DNA of 64,000 bases, taken from Buxus sempervirens (Eukaryota > Streptophyta > Magnoliopsida > Buxales > Buxaceae). Below the pieces are notes generated by a model. The model did no database searches and was not told the origin of the DNA. It saw nothing but the letters and a program-made list of their open reading frames with translations. The stretch is taken from positions 13,516,001 to 13,580,000 of the forward strand of contig OX387193.1 of NCBI GenBank assembly GCA_947561395.2, read 5' to 3'. The position numbers and the translations under genes were made by a program. Shown here one piece after another: positions 23,984 to 36,900 of the stretch (its first letter is position 1; every line of letters starts with the position of its first letter).

Positions 23984-24759
23984 GTTTTTTTGGTTTTTTT
24001 CTCTCTCTAAAGCTCAGGCTCAACTTGGGTGCCTCATAATTAATATAAAGCTATTGCATTATGTGAGCTGAGCTCGGCACATTGACAGCCCTTGTCTTAG
24101 GAGCCAAGGATCACTCAAATATTTTTTTTTATTCCACCATTTACCTCATGGTCAAACCCTACCAAGTTCTTTCTCTGTAGCAATTATATTTTTCCAAGCA
24201 TGCCTTCGTCAAGCTTGTGCTTGTGTCATTATTGCTACAGCACCCAATATGGATTATTGCTTCAGGTGTATGTTCTTGATATGTAGCTGCTACTGCTAGT
24301 ATTTTGAAACAAGCTATTACATAATTTGTTTTAGTTTTATTCCTCACTTAAATCAAAACCTGTTTACCTCCTAGTTATAAGAACCTCCTACCTCCCCTTA
24401 CAACCTTTTAGCTTCTCTTGCACTCGATCATCACCAAAAGAACCAAAATTTTAATTGTCAAATCTTTGAAATATGTTGCTGTGGCCAAGTAATTTTCTCC
24501 ATCCTCAAAATGACTTTCATGGGGAGTAGTAGTTAATTATCATCCCTCAAAACAGCCATGTTGAGTTAGGATTTAGGAAGATTGCTGAACTTAATTTGAA
24601 AGTTTTTCGTTTGTGTAGAAGCCGTTTTATAAAAGCAAAAAATTCTAGCTTGACATTTTCTTTTTATTATAATACATCTTTTAAGTTCTTACGAATTCCA
24701 ACATCCTTTGAATTAATAACTACCCATCCATTACATCTATACAATATATAAAGCCAGGC

Positions 24760-24965
24760 ACCCCCTCGGAAAGCATGCCAAAGAAAATGTGCAGTTTTCC
24801 AGAAGAATCCTTACATAACAACACCCAGGTTCATTAATAAAAGGATAAAATGGTCAAAACTCCCTCAAATATGTGATTTTGAAAACCTGCCAATCAGTTT
24901 TGCAAATTGCAACCGTTCCCTCCATGACGTGCAGTATTGCACGTGCACCCTTGCCAGTAACCATT
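24760..24965. repeat. Dispersed repeat with ACGTGCAGTATTGCACGTGC hairpin, copy A
   Basis: This shares an AAGCATGCCAAAGAAA-type start, a CATTAATAAA-type middle and an ACGTGCAGTATTGCACGTGCAC end with copies near 29320-29505 and 61616-61770. The end forms a GTGCARTAYTGCAC hairpin. The family is unknown to me. Confidence 0.5.
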
Positions 24966-27526
24966 AAGGGTAAGGTTTATGTGTCTACGTGCAGTACTTC
25001 ACATGCCACCCGTAGCACAAGCTGAAGAGACTATGAGGTTTGAGAAATCCTTTTATCAATTTATGATATCCAAATCTTTTTATTATTTTTGGTCTTTTCC
25101 TTGCCCTTTTACATCTTCCAATAAGTACTCTCTCACACCTTCTCATAGTTACTTCTTTAGGTTTCTGCTTAACATCATTTTTTTTAATAAATCACCACTG
25201 TCAAAAATCTGAACTGCATGATGGTATCTGAACTGACTACCAACATATATGGAAGAAAGGAGATAACATATTTCTGGTTCAGGAGCCTTGTTGGGATGAA
25301 TATGGAAACCATGCTGCCTAATTTCCTCCATAGTGACTAGGTTTGGTCATCATCAAGCTCATCAGTGGAAACCAGACCAGCCTGAGAACCCATTCCAGGT
25401 GGTAATTTATTGTTAGGTAACAGATTTGTTTCAGAAGACATAACTTGATGTATCAACCAAGCCCATAACTGCCTTTTTCTTATGGTTCACATCTTACAGA
25501 TTCTTTCTTCATAAAATAATTAATTTAGAAGACTTTGATCAATCTGACCGAACTCTTAAAATGTTTAGTCAATAATCAAACAAACCCAACAGTCCACATC
25601 CAATCCTATTCTTCAACACAAATAAAGAACCATTTGTTATAGGGTCACTATCTTCCCTTCTCTAATTGAGTGTTTTTGCCACCCTAAAAGGGGAACATCT
25701 TTTCCTTTGCTCCATACCTAAGAAGCTCTGGTCTTCCTCTTTTCAAAAGCAGAATCCCACATACAGAACACCTATCACTTCCAACCATCATGAATGCATT
25801 TCATGTGGTCCTCTACCAGTCTTGCCTTCTTCATTCTATTTTCCAACAACTATCATCATCTGACTTGATGATCCTGTACACTGCCAATACACCCAAATCC
25901 CATACATAACCATATTGACTGGGGACGATGAACACATCGATGTAATCATCGCGGTCTGATCTTGAGACCCTTATAAACACTTCTTATGGTTGTGTACCGT
26001 ATTATCCTTATATTTTAGTAATATCACATCATTGAAAACAACTACTACAGGTGTGGTTCCATGGCCCCAAATATTGGTTAGTGGGGCCATCCTTCTTTAT
26101 TAAAGAAGAAGATAAAATCATCTTCATATCCCAAGCTTGGTGTTGGGCACATCTAAGGTTTGACTGAAGCTTATTTCAGAACAACAGCTTAGAACTTTGT
26201 TGGAGAGTTGTAAACAAAAACTAGTATCTTAAACATATTGTTCAAGTACCCAGATCTTGTCATGGGATTTCCATGCAATCTTGAATACCCAAATAGAATC
26301 TCTGGGAATGTAGCCTAACTAACTTATAATTTGATGTGAGACGTGGAGATCTAAGCCTCTATGTAGGGATTAAAAAAAATACTTTTTTTTGAATGCCTAA
26401 TGATAAATATAAACTTCTTTTTATCTACTCTTAAAAGTTCTCAGCTATAGTAACCTTAGTAACTCTTCCTCTGTACCATTCCAAAGTATACCTTGAATAC
26501 TATATATAAGGGGCCAATATCAAACCCTAATCCGCCTGATTGGGCTAAACCTGAATCCATCCCTAACCCGATTTTTGCAATTCCAAACCCTAACCATTAG
26601 GCGATGGAACGATGCGAGACAGGTTATCCATTTAACTCCATTTCCATCCCTATGTGAAACAAATGAAAGCATGCCAGTGACAATAGAGGGGCCTGCACAC
26701 CAAAACACAATCCTAGTTAGTGATACCATGATACTATATATCGACTGTAGCGTACCAGAGGAAACACGTTCCGAGTACATTCAATCAAAAAATATGTAGT
26801 GAAAATCTTGCAACCCTACCCGTAACTAGGTTATAATTAGCCTGTTTAAATTTAAAAAAAAAAATTTTCAATTGTGCGAATTTTAGGTATTATGTTTTGT
26901 TGAATTTTTTAATTTTCATGGATCAACCATACCAAGACTGCAGGATTTTTGGTGCAGAGACTGCGGTTATATTATTAGTCCTCCAACTTTGTACCTTTCA
27001 CCATTATAATAATGGTCCTTGTTCAAAGTTCTGATATCCGAAACCTTATAATCACTTATAAACAAACAAATGGGTCATGACCCATCTCCTTGTGGGCCAT
27101 ACCCATAATGGGACATGTCCATTAAACACCTAACGAATACAATATAGATGTTGAGATCATGCACGCCAGAGGACTTCATTGATGGCTGCATCAGTAACAT
27201 CCCATGTGATATTTCTCATATAGTGATACAGACACTGCATAATTAATACACATTTGAAAATGCATTATCTTCTAATCCCCTACTATTGAACTGTTTGACT
27301 CTAAAGTCTGTTACCCTTTTGCCTTGTCTTTTAACTTTTCAATCTTTGTTGCTTTAAAGCTTTCACAAAGGAAGAGGACATGTCAAGCAAAGCACTCACT
27401 TGGTCCCAGAGGTGAATTATTGCCTTTGAGGACACTTTACACTAACTACAATAGAACTTTGTTTTGCATGAACTTTCCAAAGTGCAATGCAAACTCAGCA
27501 TAAAGTATAAAGAAGAATACCCTTTA

Positions 27527-28626
27527 GGGCCCGATTGGTTCGCGGAATTAGGGATTGGAATTGGGGTAAGAATTGGAATTGGGTTCCCAATTCCAATTCT
27601 TTTGATTGGTTAAATATTTGGAATTTGGAATTGGAATTAAGGCCCAATTCCATAGAATTAGCTTATAGGCTATTTTTGAAGTTACCTAATTCCCTACTAA
27701 ATCGAGAAGAATTGGGGATACGAGATAGAGAATTAGAAGCATGATATATGCCCGACAAATAGAGCTAGCAAAATACGACCCGACCCGACACGAGTTAAGT
27801 GGGTTTGGGTTGACCCGTTTATTAATTGGATTGGGGTTTCCCTAACCCGCCAATAATCGGGTCAACCCGATTATGACCCGGCAACCCAACGAGTAACCCA
27901 ATTTTTAAAAAAAATCGACAAAAGTGTCATGTCCCAACCCAATTAACCCCCAACCCTATTTTAATCATATTTTTTTAAAAATAATAATAATAATAAACGG
28001 GTTGGCGGGTTGAACTCGTTTATTGGCGGGTTGGGGGGTTTTCCAACCCGCCTTAATTTAGTTTAACTCGAACTCGACCCAATTAACCCCAACCTGATTA
28101 TAACCCGACCCTTTGCCAGCTCTATCGATAAAGAAACTACCAAATCTCATTCTCCTCTTCCTCACTGGTGTTGTGAAGCTACTAAATCTCGTTCTCCTCT
28201 TTCTCGTTGGTGTTGCAGGGACTAGTACGTATCTTCTCCCTTCTTCTCTCCTCTCTCTATCTCTTTTGTTTCCTCTCTCTCCTATATTACTCTCTCTTCT
28301 GTTTCCACTTGCTTTGACCTATCGAGTTGATTATAATCGTCTGGTCTTACTTGCAGAGAATGGATTATTGGAATTCATATGTCATGATAATCAGTCATTT
28401 GTGTTATTATTAACATGGGAATGATACAAATCAATTCTTCATAAGTTCATCCAATTAGTGGAATTGGATTTTAAATCAATTCTTCATGGAATTGTAATTC
28501 CAAATTTTAATTCTCTTGCCATCCAATCATAGTAATTTCAATTCTACTCAATTCCAATTCTTGATGAATTAGAATTGGAATTATAATTCTTAATTCCAAT
28601 TCCAATTCATTGAACCAATCGGGGCC
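27527..28626. mobile_element. Harbinger-type (Tourist-like) non-autonomous element, TTA duplication
   Basis: The TIRs are GGGCCCGATTGGTTCG at the left and, on the complement of the right end, GGCCCCGATTGGTTCA. The flanking 3-bp duplication TTA is exact (27524-27526 and 28627-28629), which is diagnostic for PIF/Harbinger elements. Both arms are built from AATTGGAATTCCAATT-like repeats. A hAT-type MITE sits inside at 27760-28124. Beyond it, at 28130-28420, is a stretch with CTCTCTCC repeats and an open frame (28113-28424) of no recognisable family. No transposase is present. Confidence 0.88.
27760..28124. mobile_element. hAT-type MITE nested in the Harbinger element
   Basis: The left end is TAGAGCTAGCAAAATACGAC. 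The right end, on the complement, is TAGAGCTGGCAAAGGGTCGG. The 8-bp flanks CCGACAAA and TCGATAAA agree at 6 of 8. The interior is rich in GGGTTGACCCG/AACCCGCC palindromic units and an ATAATAATAATAATAA tract. The 365-bp length and lack of coding capacity are typical of a MITE. Confidence 0.82.
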
Positions 28627-28964
28627 TTAATGTTCCATATAAATTTGCTTATTAATTTCCATGTCTTGGCCGAAACAAGGGACCTTTAACCCTAAAATTC
28701 TTCAAAATATTAAACACTTTCATGATTCTTGTTACATGTGATAAAATCTATAACATGAGTATTAATAGGCTTACATGGATTAAAATATTGTTAATATAGC
28801 CTATTGTTAGGCAACCACTCCACTCTAGGTTTGCTACATAATTGTTTTATATGTCAGGAAGGATCATGCCTTAATGAGTGACCAAACCAGGCGATGAAAA
28901 CAATAACAAATTTTGGCTAAATAATATAATGAAATCAAATAGTTGAAATCATTAGGTCAAATGG

Positions 28965-29095
28965 ATATTATACCGGCCATGGCCGGTACAAAATAGTATT
29001 GGTCAATACCAGTATTTTGTGATACCAGTATAAGCTGTTATCGAGTCATATTGACTGATACTGAGTTGTATTGGCTGATACTTAAAACCATGAGG
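28965..29095. mobile_element. Small MITE of the TATCGGTATC / TTAAAACC family
   Basis: This 130-bp stretch is dense in GATACTGAGTTGTATTGGC-like units and ends GATACTTAAAACCATG. It resembles the better-defined copy at 46285-46442, which ends GATACTTAAAACC. The left boundary is not sharp. Confidence 0.45.
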
Positions 29096-29319
29096 GGTCT
29101 TAATAATATTTAGGTCAAACATGTGACATGATTTTGCACCCAAGATGGTAAGCCCAAACTATAATTTCGGCAGTTTAAAATTATTCAATAGAAAAAAAAA
29201 ACAGATATATGGGTTTCTCAAATATGGGATAATAGAGAGAAAACAGACGAAATGATATAGGGAGTTTCTCAAATATCGGATACTTGAAATATAATATCTA
29301 TCTATAATGAGAATATGCC

Positions 29320-29505
29320 CCTTGGGAAGCGTGCCAAAAAGTTATATTCACCCTTCCCATAATACCCTTACAATTCACTGCTAAACTTTATTAATATAGT
29401 GGTATGACAATCTTCTCCATTTTAATACACTTAAATTTAAAAGAGTTGAAAATTGTTCCTCTTCTCCAACCATCCGTTTATGTACGTGCGGTACTGCACA
29501 TGCAC
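29320..29505. repeat. Dispersed repeat with ACGTGCGGTACTGCACATGC hairpin, copy B
   Basis: This is the same architecture as 24760-24965: GGAAGCGTGCCAAAAAG at the start, TTTATTAATA in the middle, and a GTACGTGCGGTACTGCACATG hairpin at the end. It is more diverged. Confidence 0.45.
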
Positions 29506-29579
29506 CTTTCTAATATTATTACATAGATTAAACAAAAAAAGACTATACTTGGACTTTTGATCTTATAAATTGTCTCTGA

Positions 29580-30009
29580 CCTTAGAGTAAATTATTTCTG
29601 AAAGGCTTCCTTTTTCCTGAGAGAGGACTTATCAATGGGTATTTATATAATACCTTGTAAAAAGCGTCCTTGACTAATAAACTAATAAAGAAAATGTACC
29701 TCTTGATATAGTAAGAAAATTTAATTACTTTACGTTCCCGGTTCTTTAATCGTAACGGAAAAACTTCCTTGGTGAAATGACGGTTATAACCTTCGAAGTG
29801 ACCAGCAAGGCTCAAACCATCCCACGTGAAAAGGACATGTTTGCTATCGTTCCTTGCTTTTGGAGTTCGGACAAGCACTCCCCAACAGAAATAATTTTCT
29901 ATAAATCGCTTTGAAATTAAAAACGCTTAAAATAGAAACAAAAATGCGTTTTCGTAATCTCCGTTATCGAATAGACGCCAACGCCTGCAAGAACACAGCC
30001 AAAAGAGGA
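29580..30009 (+). other. ELMO gene upstream flank
   Basis: This precedes the TATA-like box of the ELMO gene. A 98-codon minus-strand frame (29582-29878) has no recognised family and is left as non-coding. Confidence 0.4.
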
Positions 30010-30725
30010 TATAAAACAGAAAGAGAGAGAGAGAGACGGTGCTAGAGCGAGAGAGAGAGCGTTTAGTAACTGTTTTCGTGGCGACTTCTTGGAACAGATC
30101 TTGAAACCCTAAGAGACATTCTTTCTTTCTTTGCATCTGTTGTGTTTTCTAGTCGAAGAATCTGCTTCGTCGTTTGATGAATTAGCAGTGGATCGACGAA
30201 TGCTGTTGTTTGATACGCTCGTAACGGTCTCAGTGGGACTTTTGTTTGTTTTCGGAAGAAGTTAGTTTGAGGCGGTTGTCGGTTTGAGTCTGTGAAGAAA
30301 CTCTGGAATTCACTTTAGAAGTGAATCTGAATCTGTTGTGCGGCAAAGTGGTTCTTGATAGTTTTTGTGAGATTTTTTGGGTTTAAGATGTTGAAGGCAC
30401 CTTAATTTCCTCGTTTTTCGCTTTAATTTCGTTTTAGATGGTTGAGGACTGATGCTTCTCGGTGTTGATTGATTCTTGCTGGTTTTGAGGAGATTTGGTT
30501 GGACTCGGGGGAGTTTTCGAGGAAGGACTCTTGGATTTCGTCATTTATTATGTTTTCTGTTGACGTGTCCAGGAGATTTCGCTGGATACTAGCGAGTTAA
30601 ACCGGTGATATCTTAGTTTCTGATTTTCTTTGTATTCTCTTCTTTGCATTGCTGTGTAAGATTTGGAGAGGATATTTGCTCTGAGATGTTGGGTCGGATG
30701 TTGCAATAACAATTTAAAGGACGAT
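30010..30725 (+). promoter_or_regulatory. TATA box and 5'UTR of the ELMO gene
   Basis: TATAAAA lies at 30010-30016. It is followed by a GA microsatellite (30021-30058), the usual position for a plant transcription start and leader. From there to the ATG at 30726 the sequence is G/T-rich and lacks gene-like frames, so a long leader of about 690 bases is inferred. It may contain an unrecognised leader intron. Confidence 0.55.
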
Positions 30726-30957
30726 ATGGCTGACAATGGTGGATCCTTCGTCGCAGTAAGGAGGATTTCACAAGGCCTGGAGCGAAACAGTGCTTGCCAT
30801 TCAACTTCCGGTACGTCGTAATTTTCTCTATACTGAAAAATGTTATTTCTGTTATAATTGCGAAGTCTACTCTTTTTTATTTTTTATTTTTCTTTCGATT
30901 GAAATTTCTGAGTTACCATTCGATAATTTGATAACTCTTGATGTGTGTGGTTCTTCC

Positions 30958-30988
<31 letters not shown>

Positions 30989-33900
30989 AACAAATAAATT
31001 TTTTTGGGCTTATAATCACTTTGTTGTGGAAGTTTAAGTGATTAAATTTTTTGTTCTGTTATTTTTTTTTTCTCTTCTGTCTTATTGCTGCTGTTGAAGT
31101 TTTTTCTGCTATTGCAACTTTGATGATGTTGAAAATGTTACAAAATTGCCAAGTTTGTGTTCGATCGAAATTACTGAGATCTGAGCTTTAGTTTTTTATT
31201 CTTTTTTCTCTGCTGTATTCCAATCTACTTATGTCAAACAAATATGGCAAGCTAATATATCAAGTTCTTTATTTGAGATTTGATTTTCAACTAATTACCT
31301 GAATTTTATCCATATGAGTAGTGATATTTTTGTAATATATTTGGAACTTGCACTCGGCAACATGAGATAAAATGGCTGTTTCTTCCTATTCTCTTTGGTA
31401 TACAATTAATCATAGAAAACTTTTATGGGACCTTTGTGAAAGTTAAATTAATCTTTCTTTTGAGGGATCGATTAAATGATTTAAATTGAAGCTTCTTCAA
31501 TGGAATGATGGGTCTGCATGAACTGATTTCAGGATTGGATGAGTTTTGGGTTACTCATTTCTGTCATCTAAAACTAAGTAATAGCCAGTATGTATAGCAG
31601 CTCTTTTACCATGATTCCTGTATTTCCAATGCTTACTGGCAAGTATTTTTGTGTTGAATAAAGTTTTTCAAGTAAAGGTTGTTTCATTATAATGATTTCT
31701 TCAGTCTATTTTCTCATAGGCTTTATTCAGAATGCTGGATTTTGGGAGGAAAGAAAAGAAATGCTATGGAAAGCACTTTATTTTTTGAAGGGAAGGAGAG
31801 TAGGCCTTGGGTATTTGGAAAGAAATTGAACTAAAAAATTTTTCCGTTGGGACCAGAACATTTGCTGAAGGGAGCTCACCATTACTCCAACCTACCTTGC
31901 TATATTTCTTATCTTTCTTTGCAATGGACGAGCCTTACCGGGATATATAAGAACTCAATAGAATGAATTTGACTTTATTTTCTCTTTATATTTCTCTACT
32001 TGACCAATTCATTACAGTTTTAGTCAGAGCTTTGGATTTATACCACAATCTCACTCACGGTTCTTCTTTTCATTTATGGTGATTGAAAATCAAGCTCTAG
32101 TTTTGTGTTTGCTAGATATAAAATATGGAAAAAGTTTAGCCTGAAATAAGGATTGAAAATGTGGATTTTAGAATTTGAAGTCATTTGTTTGCTATGTAGT
32201 GGATAATCATTAGGTTATAGTTAACGGATTTAGGAACTTCATTTTCAATAGCTCGCAGTTTTGTATTGCTACAGCTGAGGTTGTGGCAGGATCAGCAGCA
32301 TGGCTTGGCAGAGGTCTTTCTTGTGTTTGTGCTCAGAGAAGAGAGAGTGATGCTCGCCCATCATTTGACTTAACGCCTGCCCAGGTAATATGGTTTTGAT
32401 TTCGCTAAACCGAAATTTGGCAATTTATTTGTCTACTGCAGTTATTTTCTTCGATGTACCATTAATGTATCTTGGGTAATTCATGTGATAGTAAATTAAA
32501 TGAGTAATAAATAAATAAAAATGAAAATCTGGAAAGGTGAATATAATGACTACATACTTCAATGGCTGCTTGAATGCTGATATTTCTGAAATTATTTTTA
32601 TGTTACAATAGAAAATGGCAATCTGTAATGTAACCTTTTTTTTATTTTTTTTACATCTGATCGGTAATGTAACCTGTTTCACATGAGAAGATCGAAGCAT
32701 GGGATGTAAAATGGTTCAAAAATTGTGGGACATTAGAGTCAACAAATCTCAGCCCAGATATCTTATTCTACTAAGGAAACTAGTAAAATGTTTACAAGAT
32801 GGAAGTAAGGCAACCAATATATGGTTGGAGCAAGGGAAGTATCTTCAATCAAACTTCGGGTCTTCAGGTTTTCTGTGGGGATTTAAGATATATAAATTGG
32901 CCTGGTGGGATAGAGTTTTATTAGATTCTGCCAAATAACCTATGGACCATTGGGAAGCAGTCATTGTAGGATTTGGGATAGAAAACGGCTTGAAAGGGAA
33001 TGGATCTTTTGTGATTTTGGTGTTTGATGGCTATTTAAACAGGTCTGGTAGAATAGGGATATGTGGTGGCATAAATAGAGGTATCAAAAGTAAAGGAAGT
33101 ATTAGATTCCATTTACAATGATACTTGACTTCATTCTTTCCATATTAGATGAGATGTTATTACAGTGGTAAAATATTCCTTTTTCTAATTTCAAACCATC
33201 TAAACACCATGAATTTCATAAACTGAGAAAAAAAGGGAAATGTAAATAAAAAATGGCATGTATATACACTAGGATATCCAATTGATGGTTTCATTGGGAA
33301 CATTTTCTGATTTTCATTATATTGCATCTATATAATGCTCTTTCTTTATGCTGTGACCATTTTGCATTAGCTTTTCATTCCATTTTCCCTTTTCGATTTT
33401 CCATTATTTATAGAAAGAAGTTACTTATGTTGATAATCACCTCTGCTAGTGTATTCCATTCTTGTCAGCTTGTAATAGCTTGATAACTAAATGACTCCTA
33501 ATATGATCATCATTATCTGGTGAAAGCTACCAATAACAATAAAATTTTTATTAATTTCTCTTTCTCTTTTATTATTTTTTTATATTTTTATATTTTTATA
33601 TTTTTATTTTTTTATTTTTTTATTTTTTTATTTTTTTTTTCCTTTTCCTACCATGTTTGCCTACAGATAAACCAGTAAAAACTGTAATCTTCTCTTTGGC
33701 TTTGAGCTTTCAGGAAGAATGCTTGCAGAGGCTACAGAGTCGCATAGAAGTTGTATATGACAGTTCTATTCCTGAACATCAGGTAATTTAATCTAAATTC
33801 ATCATCCAAACATCATCTGTTTTCCTCTCTTGCTTAAGTTTGCATTTTGCAGCATAACACTACTATATAATGCTACAAGTTGCATTAGGTTGGGAACTTC

Positions 33901-36900
33901 CTTTTTATCTTTTGATACTGATATTGATATTTAATGGAGGAAGATGCAATGCAAGGCAAATCTGAAGTTTTTCATTTGTTTGATGGTCATCCATTTGTTG
34001 TGCCCCATCATATCATTGATTAGGCTGCTAACTAAACTTTGGGGGCACCACTTACTATTGCTGTACTGTTATAGGAAGCCTTAAAAGCTTTATGGTACGC
34101 TGCCTTTCCTGATGAAGAACTTCAGGGTTTAATTTCTGAGCAGTGGAAAGAAATGGGCTGGCAAGGGAAAGATCCATCCACGGACTTTAGGTTCATGATC
34201 TTGCCTCCATCTTCTCCAAATTTTTACTGTTTCTAACACTCAACTTAGACAATCTTTATTTGTTATATCGTATTTATCTTGCAGGGGTGGTGGTTTTATA
34301 TCACTGGAGAACTTATTGTACTTTGCTAGGAACTTTCCAGTATGTTCCCTTCTCTCTCTCTCTCTCTCCCTCCCTCCCTCCCTCCCTCCACCAACCCCCC
34401 TTTTTCCCTATCCATCTCACATCTCTCTCTGAAACAAATGCACGCACTCTTCCACAAAAGCTGTGTAACTTGAATTCCAACATTCACGTGTTAGATTATG
34501 AACATTCTGAAAATATTATATGACGGATTAGTACTTCTTTTGGGGTAAATTTACTAAGTTGGAACCAAACGTAGCTAGGTGTTAAAATCTGGGTGTGGCT
34601 TACCAAGGCTGCAGATCCTGCCAAGAAAGTAGGAAAATGGATAATGCTTTTCAAATGCTAAGTCTTATTGAAGGATGCTGAGCATCAGCCCTTCTATTTC
34701 CTTAAAGGTGATTGATGTAACTCATTGATAGGGAAGAAAACTACTTATGAAAGAGAAGGAAAACTACTTACGTTAAAGTGATGAGTAAACTCATAGAATA
34801 GCTTTAGAAATAACCCCAAGCTAGCATCAGGATATGACTATCTTCTAGCTCCTAGTGGGAAGGCTTAATCATCTCTGCTTTTTTTTTCTTTCTTTTGAAG
34901 CTTCTATTTATAGTAGGTAGGACAGAGAAGGATGAAAGAATCTCAAAGAAAAATCTTATCATCAAGAACAGCCTCCTCTGACCAGTACAATTTGCTCCTT
35001 TGATTGGACAATGGCTGATAAGTGCAAAAACTCTAGGCTTACAATCAGGTTGGACCAATAATGAATACATACATCTTACCTATTGATACCACGGATGAAA
35101 TTTGCCATTGGGCACTATCTATTGATCTGTTTTACCATCATCACCTTCCATACCAGGAAAGCGACTGTGCTTCTCCCTTTGGATTTGCTGCCTCACTCAG
35201 GGATTAGAATACAATTGTCCTAGTGATTCAGTTGCGACCAACTGCAGTTAGCGAAGCATAGGTGTAACATGCTGAAACCAATGAGCAAGACTATAAGAAG
35301 TTGGTGCACTGATGTGCAAAAGGAATGGCAACTCCACAAATAGCAACCTGTAACAGGAGTACAGAGTCTCTGCATGTTTAGAAACCTAGGGCAGGAATTA
35401 TAATGATTCCATAGGTGCAGTGACCTATGATAGAAGTAAAATGATTTTATGTTTACAGAGACTTTTGATAGGAGTATAGTTACACCATAATATTGACTTA
35501 TGATAGAACTTTAGTAGCTCAACAAGTACAACAACCTCTACTAAGAATTGTTCCAGATACAGGGAAATGGAATTGGGAAATTACTGTCAGATTCACAATT
35601 AGATCAATGTTTTCCTTCTTCTGTCTTGATGATTGGCAGCAAATGAAGCTGATTTGGAAGTCTCTACTCATTCCAAATTTGCTTTCTTTTATTTTGACAG
35701 TAACTTTGTACAAGATTCCCATCATTTGTGGCCTTCTTACTTAGAATTGGATTATTAATAAACATAGGAATGTGTGGGAAGATGTGGAATCAGTGGCTTA
35801 TCTCCTGTTTCATTGTTGAGTATCAAATCAGCTGGGGAATTTCCTCTTGTGAAAATTAAATTAAACTGATTGATGCCCAGATGGTTGTTTTATGTTCCAA
35901 ATAGTTGGGTTTGGTGAGGAGAAAGCTGGAAAGCTTTGTTACAGAACTTTTGTCCCTCTGCTATTTGGTTGAAACTGTGGAAAGAAAGAGATTGTTGAAT
36001 AATTATTTAGTTGAAGCATATGAATCCCGCTCAGTTGTTTGAGATAGGGTTCAAATTCAGGAAACCATTTCTGGGATTAAGGAGTTAGGGAGTTAGGGGG
36101 GATTGACCTTTTTAACTTGTATTTTCTAATTCTGTGGAAAGAAATACTACAGATTGGAACATTTGAATAATCAGGTAGAGCTGATTTTTGTCATCATATG
36201 TGGGATTTACCAAAGGCATCTATGGATTGCAAAAGGGATATTGGGACTAGGCAAAACTTTCTTGGCATGTCACTGAAACAACAAAAAAGATTTAAAGAAT
36301 TTATAGAATGTGTTATTGACAGCCAATAAAAACATGAAACTATCATTTGAAAACCTATGGATCAGGAAGCAGTTATAGGTGTTAGGCCAATGCTCTGTAT
36401 TCTTGTCACTTCATGTCTCTAAAACAACAAAAAGAATTTGAAAATTTCATAGAATAGTTGAAATTTCATTATTGCTAGCAAGCCTGGGATTTTGAATTCA
36501 ATCTTCTCCTAATGATTAGAAAAGAAACCAAGAAAAAGAAATTCGATTGGTTGTATAGAGCTTCCTTATATTCTCATAAAAGCTGTAAAAAAGGGGTGTT
36601 ACAAAGGTGTTTTATTGAAACTAGAGGATGGTCTTGTCAAGCGTGCTATACTAATTCTACTCATTTTGATTGGTAAAATGACCTAGATCCAGGGCTTGTG
36701 GGCTGTGGGCAGTAACAAATGCAGATGGCTAGACAAAACAATTAATTAATATTATAGGCAAATATATGAAAGTCCAACCAAATAATAAATCTTTCATGTA
36801 AATGTGGGAATAGTTTGTGGCCAACTCTTGCGAGTCGGAGCACACCTCATAAAGTTGAATAACATCCAACCATACAGCTCAAAGTATTCCTAATGATGAA

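Larger units (their letters stand above)
21694..27523. other. Intergenic region downstream of MSRA
   Basis: This holds the MSRA 3' flank and then 5.8 kb without a supported gene. A hairpin lies at 23104-23245, a dispersed-repeat copy at 24760-24965, and T-rich runs near 23790-23830 and 23950-24000. On the minus strand near 25450-25330 a stretch reads SETNLLPNNKLPPGMGSQAG before stops. It looks protein-like in composition but I cannot place it. Confidence 0.45.
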
